Below are positions 58,446 to 64,000 of a DNA stretch of 64,000 nucleotides, in pieces. Within the stretch, counting starts at the first letter, position 1. The number at the start of each line of letters is the position of its first letter. The notes beneath the pieces were generated by a model that was given only the letters and a program-made list of their open reading frames with translations, was not told the origin of the DNA and made no database searches. The position numbers and the translations under genes are program-made. Source of the stretch: Beta vulgaris subsp. vulgaris (lineage: Eukaryota; Streptophyta; Magnoliopsida; Caryophyllales; Amaranthaceae); NCBI RefSeq assembly GCF_026745355.1, contig NC_079210.1, positions 30,682,616 to 30,746,615 on the forward strand. Direction: 5' to 3'.

Positions 58446-59543
58446 GAATCATTGGGCACTGATTGCAATATGTTTGTCATGTAACGAAGCCTACCACTTT
58501 GATTCTTTGCGTAAACAAACACCACAGCCGTTACTAGTCAAATCATTGTTACACAGGTAGCCTAATCGAAACGCAATATATGCGCACTTATTAATATTAA
58601 ATGTACATCTAATCTTATAATAATGTATTGATGTGGTGTGATGAAGGAGGTTAATGCAATAGGACTTCGAGCACCAAAATCTCCTGTTTGGCATTCAGTC
58701 AAGGTAACATGACTAATTTTTTTTTCCTTATATAGAAACACATAATACACATCTAACATCAATGTTATTTATTGCATCCTTTCGTGAATTTAGTGTCCGC
58801 AACAAGAAGGTGGACTTGCGTGTGGGTATTACATCATGAGGTTCATGCTCGATATCGTCAACTGTTGCACACATGTCGATGATCTTCAAAATGTATGTAA
58901 CTTATTAATTAATTAGTATATGTTAGTTTCGGGGCTATTTTAGCCTTTTACGCTTCCAAATCGTATTTATTGATTCATTTAACCCCAAATTCATTTTGAA
59001 CATGATTATATGAGGCATAACCTAACTATTGTCTAGATTTTTAGGTTTCCAATTGTTGTTTGTTGCATTTCGGGAACGAAAAGGCCATTTCTGGCCTATT
59101 TTGGCCTTTTCGCTCCCAAATTGTACTTATCAAGTCATTTAACCCCAAATTCTCTTTGAAAATCATTATATGAGGCATAATATAACTAGTATGTGGATTC
59201 TTAGGCTTTCATTTGTTGTTGGTTGCATTTCGGGAACGAAAAGGCCATTTCCGGCCTATTTTGGCCTTTTCGCTCCCAAAATGTACTTATCAAGTCATTT
59301 AACCCCAAATTTTCTTTGAACATTATTATATGAGGCATATTATAACTAGTGTGTAGACTTTTAGGCTTGCATTTGTTTTTGATTGAATTTCGGGAAGGTA
59401 TATGTCATTTTAAGAACTACTAACTACGGTAAAATGATTGAATTCTTATATATGTGTTTATTCCTTGGTTGTTTTGCAAGGTTTATAATGAGAATAAATC
59501 CACACCAAGTTTGAGGAACTTCACCAAAGAAAAAAAAAGATGA
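58446..59543 (+). pseudogene. Ulp1-like (C48 family) cysteine peptidase, C-terminal exons carried by a CACTA element
   Basis: Exon-like blocks are as follows. 58446-58556 gives NHWALIAICLSCNEAYHFDS and continues LRKQTPQPLLVKSLLH. 58647-58703 gives EVNAIGLRAPKSPVWHSVK. 58794-58892 gives CPQQEGGLACGYYIMRFM then LDIVNCCTHVDDLQN. 59481-59543 gives VYNENKSTPSLRNFTKEKKR and a stop. They contain the His (NHW), Asp (HFDS), Gln (PQQEGG) and Cys (ACGYY) of the Ulp1 catalytic site in the right order. Blocks are bounded by AG/GT signals: GTAACA after 58703, TTTAG before 58794, GTATGT after 58892 and TTGCAAG before 59481. The last two junctions keep phase. The join 58556-58647 is off by one base. Genes of this class are frequent passengers of plant CACTA and MULE elements and may process SUMO-like modifiers, but that activity is not shown here. 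The N-terminal part is lost. Confidence 0.8.
58935..59398. repeat. ~160-bp tandem repeat (2.9 copies) within the last intron of the Ulp1-like gene
   Basis: Units start with 'ctattttggccttt' at 58935, 59096 and 59256, periods of 161 and 160 bp. Each contains 'tcatttaaccccaaatt', 'attatatgaggcat' and 'catttcgggaacgaaaagg'. At each unit boundary 'gggaacgaaaaggcca' is followed after a short loop by 'tggccttttcgctccc', a near-perfect inverted repeat of about 16 bp able to form a hairpin. It is unrelated in sequence to the 158-bp satellite. Confidence 0.88.
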
Positions 59544-59726
59544 AGTTCGGGATAGGTTGGCGTCCCACATTACCGATGATTGCATATGATACATTTTAGC
59601 TCGAATGTACTAGTTTCTATTAATTCTATGTACACTTTTTACATTATTAAATATATTTGAAGTTAATTATTACCTTTCTCCACTTGTCATATATTATTGC
59701 ATTTGCATTTTTTTTGTCGAAGGGAG

Positions 59727-60046
59727 GTTTTGGTTGGGGGGTGGGGGGGGGTAGTGGTGGCTACTGGGTGGGCTAGGGATGGGGGTGCAGGGCTGGTCGC
59801 AAGGGTGTGGCTGGGGGCTGTGCAGGGGTGGGCAAGGGGTGGGCAGGGGTGTGTCTGGGGTGGGCAGGGTGTGCTGGGTGGGCAGGCTGGGTGTGTAGGG
59901 GGTGGGCAGGGGCTGTGGGTGGGAAGGGAAAGGCTGGCAGGGGGTCTGGGTGGGTGTGCTGGGTGGGCAGGCTGGGTGGGTGTGCAGGGGGTGGGATGGG
60001 GTGGGCAGGGGATGTGGGTGGGAAGGGAAAGGCTGGCAGCAGATCT
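59727..60046 (+). repeat. G-rich low-complexity tract with ~90-bp internal duplication
   Basis: About 320 bp of GGG/GGGG runs separated by one to five bases on the plus strand ('gggtgggcaggggtgggca' style), with extreme strand asymmetry. A segment of about 75-80 bp ending 'gggaagggaaaggctggcag' occurs twice (about 59868-59942 and 59957-60040). Many sets of four G-runs lie close enough for intramolecular G-quadruplexes. It lies between the peptidase gene end and the subterminal array. Open frames on both strands are composition artefacts (Gly/Trp/Val one way, Pro/His/Ala the other). Confidence 0.88.
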
Positions 60047-60076
60047 GAATTAATTTTCAAAAAAAAAAATATTAAA

Positions 60077-60402
60077 AAACGAAGGGTTGTGCGTTTTTCA
60101 ACAAGCGCATCCCTTCTAAGCTAGAAGGGCTGCGCTTTTTTAAAAAGGCGCAACCTTTCTTGCTTAGAAGGGTTGAGCTAGTTGAAACACGCGCAACCAT
60201 TCTTGCTTAGAAGGGCTGCGCTTGTTAAAAAAGCGCAGCCCTTCATAGTAGGAAGGGCTCATAGGCTGCAGCCCTTCAATCTTAGAAGGGTTGCGCTTTT
60301 TAGGTAAAAGCGCAGCCCTACTTAAAAAGTGAAAGGCTGCTATTGAAAGGGCTGCTGTCAAAAAGAGCAGCCCTAAGGGCCTTTTTTAGCGCAGCCCTTC
60401 CT
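60077..60402. repeat. Subterminal palindromic array of the CACTA fragment
   Basis: Some eight or more units of AGAAGGGCTGCGCTTTTT and its inverse, with variants GGGTTGAGCT, GGGATGCGC and GGTTGCGC. The unit sequence matches the arrays of elements 1 and 2, which supports a single family responding to the same element-encoded binding protein. The terminal-most 100 bp aligns in inverse orientation to 4041-4140. Confidence 0.86.
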
Positions 60403-60419
60403 TGTTTTTCCACTAGTGC
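60403..60419 (-). repeat. Right terminus of the CACTA fragment
   Basis: Reads CACTAGTGGAAAAACAA on the minus strand. It shares its first 14 bases with the left terminus of element 1. The satellite resumes at 60420 with CTC, which would be one target-site copy; the other copy was lost with the opposite end. Confidence 0.88.
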
Positions 60420-63400
60420 TCGGACATCGAAATTGAGATATTCAAAAGCTTAAAATATTTTTTTTTACCATTTCTAAGGGGTTCGTGAGCTGAGAAGCTA
60501 AATTCGTTGAAGTCCGATTTTTCGCGTCCGTTTCTTGCTCATGTTGGCCCAAAATCGTAATTCAGGCCTAACTCCTAGCTCAGACATCAGAATTTAGCGA
60601 TTCAAAAGCCTAGATTGTTTTTTTTACCATATCTAAAGGGTTCGAGAGCTCGGAAGCTGAATTCTTGAAGTCCGATTTTTAGTGTCTGTTTCCTGCTCAT
60701 CTTGGCCCAACATCGTAATTTGGGCCTAACTCCTATCTCGAACATCATAATTAAGCGATTCCAAAACCTGACATTTTCTTCCCATTAAGGGTTCGTGAGC
60801 TCAGAAGCTGAATTCCTTGCATCCAGATGTTTTGCGTCTGTTTACAACGCATCTGTGCCCAAAATCGAAATTTGGGCCTAACTCCTAACCCGGACATCAG
60901 AATTGAGCGATTCAAAAGCCTCAATTGTGTTTTTACCATTTCTAAGGGGTTCGTGTGCTCAGAAGCTGAATTCGTTGAAGTCCGATTTTTCACGTTCGTT
61001 TCTTGCTTATCTTGGCCCAGAATCGTAATTTGGGCCTAGCTCCTAGCTCGGACATTATAATTGAGCGATGCTCATCTTGGCCCAACATCGTAATTTGGGC
61101 CTAACTCCTATCTCAGACATCAGAATTAAGCAATTCCAAAGCCTGACATGTTTTTTTTCCCATTTCTAAGGAGTTCGTGAGTTCAGAAGATGAACTCCTT
61201 ACAGGCAGATTTCTTGCGTCTGTTTACAGCTCATCTGTTCCCAAAATCATAATTTGGCCTAACTCCTAGCTCGGACATTAGAATTGAACGATTCCAAACA
61301 CTGACATAATTTTTTATCCATTGTAAGGGGTTCGTGAGCTCAGAAATTGAATTCGTTGAACTCCGATTTTTCGCGTCTATTTCTTGCTCACCTGGAACTA
61401 AAATCGAAATTTGGGCCTAACTTCTAGCTCGGACATCAGAATTGAGCGATTCCAAAGACTAGCATATTTTTTTCACCATTTATAAGGGGTTCGTGAGCTC
61501 AGAAGCTGAAATCCTTGCCGCCTAATTTTTCGCGTCTGTGTCCTTCTCATCATGGCTCGAAATCGTAATTTTGGGCATACCTCCTAGCTCGGACATCAAT
61601 ATTGAGCTACTCAAAAGCCTGAATTGGTTATTTACGCTTTCTAAGGGGTTCGTGAGCTCAGAAGCTGAATTTGTTGAAGTCCGATTTTTCGTGTCTGTTT
61701 CATGCTCATCTTGGCCCAACATCGTAATTTCGACCTAACTCCTATCTCGGACATCAGAATTGAGCGATTCCAAAGCTTGACATGTTTTTTTTTTACCATT
61801 TCTAAGGGGTTCGTGAGCTTAGAAGATGAATTCCTTGCAGCCCAATTTTTCGTGTCTGTGTCCTAATCATCTTAGCTCAAAATTGTAATTTTGGACTAAC
61901 TTCTAGCTCAGACCTCAAAATTGAACGATTCAAAAGCCTGAAATGTCTTTTTTACCATTTCTAAGGGGTTCGTGAGCTGAGAAGCTAAATTCGTTGAAGT
62001 CCGATTTTTCGCGTCCGTTTCTTGCTCATCTTGGCCCAAAATCGTAATTTGGCCTAACTCCTAGCTCGGACATCAGAATTGAGCGATTCAAAAGCCTGAA
62101 TTGTTTTCTTACCATTTCTAAGGGGTTTGTGAGCACAGAAGCTGAATACGTTGAACTCCGATTTTTCGTGTCTGTTTCCTGCTCATCTTGGCCCAACATC
62201 GTAATTTGGGCCTAACTCCTATCTCGGACATCAGAATTAAGCAATTCCAAAGCCTGACATGTTTTTTTCCCATTTCTAAGGAGTTCGTGAGCTTAGAAGA
62301 TGAATTCCTTGCAGTCAGATTTCTTAAGTCTGTTTACAGCTCATCTATGTCGAAAATCGTAATTTGGGCCTAACTCCTAGCTCGGATATCAGAATTGAAC
62401 GATTCCAAAGACTGACATGATTTTTTTATCAATTCTAAGGGTTCGTGAGCTCAGAAGTTGAATTCGTTGAAGTCCGATTTTTTGCGTCTATTTCTTGCTC
62501 ACCTAGAACTAAAATCGTAATTTGGGCCTAACTTCTAGCTCGGACATCCGAATTGAGCGATTCCAAAGCCTGACATGTTTTTTTCCCATTTCTAAGGGGT
62601 TCGTGAGCTCAGAAGCTGAATTGGTTGAAGTCCGATTTTTCATGTCTGTAGCCTGCTCATCTTGGCCCAACATCGTAATTTGGGCCTAACTCCTACCTCA
62701 GACATAAGAATTAAGCGATTCCAAAGCCTGACATGTTTTTTTTCCCCATTTCTAAGGAGTTCGTGAGTTCAGAAGATGAACTCCTTACAGACAGATTTCT
62801 TGCGTCTGTTTACAGCTCATCTGTTCCCAAAATCATAATTTGGGCCTAACTCCTAGCTCGGACATCAGAATTGAACGATTCCAAAGACTGACATAATTTT
62901 TTATGAATTGTCAGGGGTTCGTCAGCTTAGAAATTGAATTCGTTGAACTTCGATTTTTCGCGTCTATTTCTTGCTCACCTGGAACTAAAATCGTGATTTA
63001 GGCCTAACTTCTAGTTCGGACATCAAAATTGAGCGATTGCAAAGCCTGACATATTTTTTTTACCATTTATAAGGGGTTCGTGAGCTCAGAAGGTGAAATC
63101 CTTGCAGCCTAATTTTTCACGTCGGTGTCCTTCTCATCATGGCTCGAAATCGTAATTTGGGCCTAACTCCTAGCTCGGACATCAAAATTAAGTTACTCAA
63201 AAGCCTGAATTGGTTTTTTACCATTTCTAAGGGGTTCGTGAGCTCAGAAGTTGAATTCGTTGAAGTCCGATTTTTCGTGTCTGTTTCATGCTCATCTTGG
63301 CCCAACATCGTAATTTCGACCTAACTCCTATCTCGGACATCAGAATTGAGCGATTCCAAAGCTTGACATGTTTTTTTACCAATTCTAAGGGGTTCGTGAG

Positions 63401-64000
63401 CTTATAAGCTGAATTCCTTGCAGCCCAATTTTTCGTGTCTGTGTCCTAATCATCTTGGCTCAAAATTGTAATTTTGGACTAACTCCTAGCTCAGACCTCA
63501 AAATTGAACGATTCAAAAGCCTGAAATGTCTTTTTTACCATTTCTAAGGGGTTCGTGAGCTGAGAAGCTAAATTCGTTGAAGTCCGATTTTTCGCATCCG
63601 TTTCTTGCTCATCTTGGCCCAAAATCGTAATTTGGGCCTAACTCCTAGCTCGAACATCAGAATTGAGCGATTCAAAAGCCTGAATTGTTTTTTTTTACCA
63701 TTTCTAAGGGGTTCGTGAGCTCAGAAGCTGAATTCGTTGAAGTCCGATTTTTCGTGTCTGTTTCCTGCTCATCTTGGCCCAACATCGTAATTTGGGCCTA
63801 ACTCTTATCTCGGATATCAGAATTAAGCAATTCCAAAGCCTGACAAATTTTTTTCCCATTTCTAAGGAGTTCGTGAGCTGAGACGATGAATTCCTTGCAG
63901 TCAGATTTCTTGAGTCTATTTACAGTTCATTTGTGCCAAAAATCGTAATTTGGGCCTAACTCCTAGCTCAGACTTCAGAATTGAACGATTCCAAAGACTG
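60420..64000. repeat. Satellite array with a ~1.59-kb higher-order repeat (last block)
   Basis: Sequence from about 60960-62420 recurs at about 62550-64000. The motif 'ttacaggcagatttcttgcg' (or 'ttacagacag...') followed by 'ctcatctgttcccaaaatca' lies at 61199 and 62785 (offset 1586, ten monomers). The 'catcatggctcgaaatcg' monomer lies at about 61548 and 63135. A shortened monomer near 61066, 'gagcgatgctcatcttgg', lacks most of the central part. The array runs off the window edge. Confidence 0.91.

Larger units (their letters stand above)
58336..60419. mobile_element. CACTA transposon fragment: Ulp1-like gene end and complete right terminus
   Basis: The right end is CCACTAGTG at 60411-60419, the inverted CACTA terminus. 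The sequence just inside it, read on the minus strand, is homologous to the left end of element 1 for at least 100 bp (same start CACTAGTGGAAAAA, same 'gacagcagccctttca' and 'cactttttaagtagg' segments). The two elements are therefore the same family in opposite orientation. The left end is missing: satellite stops at 'cctaact' and resumes after the element at 'ctcggac', so a deletion removed the element's other half together with about 8 bp of satellite. Contents in order: Ulp1-like peptidase exons, an intronic 160-bp tandem repeat, a G-rich tract and the subterminal palindromes. Lacking one terminus, it cannot move. Confidence 0.88.

Noticed and set aside
59697..60124. Overlapping open frames of 95-118 codons in the G-rich tract.
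   Set aside because: Open on both strands because of skewed composition (Gly/Trp/Val versus Pro/His/Ala), with no recognisable domain.

Overview
This window is plant heterochromatin: a long tandem-satellite array invaded by transposable elements. No host gene, tRNA, rRNA or CRISPR array was found. About 53 kb consists of one satellite family with a monomer of roughly 158 bp (spacings of 157-159 bp where measured). The monomer is AT-leaning and nearly every copy carries one EcoRI site (GAATTC). Several monomer subtypes recur, and they are organised into irregular higher-order repeats (HORs) with periods of about 1.6, 1.9, 2.2, 2.7, 2.8 and 4.2 kb. A plant is indicated by the CACTA (En/Spm) transposons, by an L1-type LINE whose ORF1 has a DUF4283-like region and zinc knuckle, and by a solo LTR of Ty1/copia appearance. 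Monomer length, AT content and the EcoRI site recall the pEV satellite of Beta. That link rests on memory and is only a lead, not an identification.

Layout. 1-4023: satellite. 4024-6827: a CACTA element inserted in a satellite monomer with a TTT target duplication, itself split by a 1.58 kb solo LTR (4916-6496). 6828-9364: satellite. 9365-9821: a second, left-truncated copy of the same CACTA insertion without the LTR. 9822-24943: satellite, including a 4.19 kb unit present twice (about 16.13-24.51 kb). 24944-25943: exactly 1000 N. 25944-52391: satellite with further HOR blocks. 52392-57000: an L1-type LINE on the minus strand, with poly(A) tail, ORF1 and an ORF2 carrying three in-frame stops. 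57001-58335: satellite. 58336-60419: the terminal part of another CACTA element, in the opposite orientation to the first. It carries exons of a Ulp1-like (C48) cysteine peptidase, an intronic 160-bp tandem repeat, a very G-rich tract and a palindromic subterminal array. 60420-64000: satellite.

The parts record a history more than a pathway. The satellite amplified in blocks. A CACTA element landed in one fused monomer and was apparently copied with its flanks. One copy then took an LTR retrotransposon that collapsed to a solo LTR, and the other lost 969 bp across its left border. A LINE landed in a 2.8-kb HOR region and decayed by point mutation. I did not find a new biological system. The most unusual items are the palindromic subterminal arrays of the CACTA family, the Ulp1-like gene fragment with its hairpin-bearing intronic repeat, and the G-quadruplex-prone tract.
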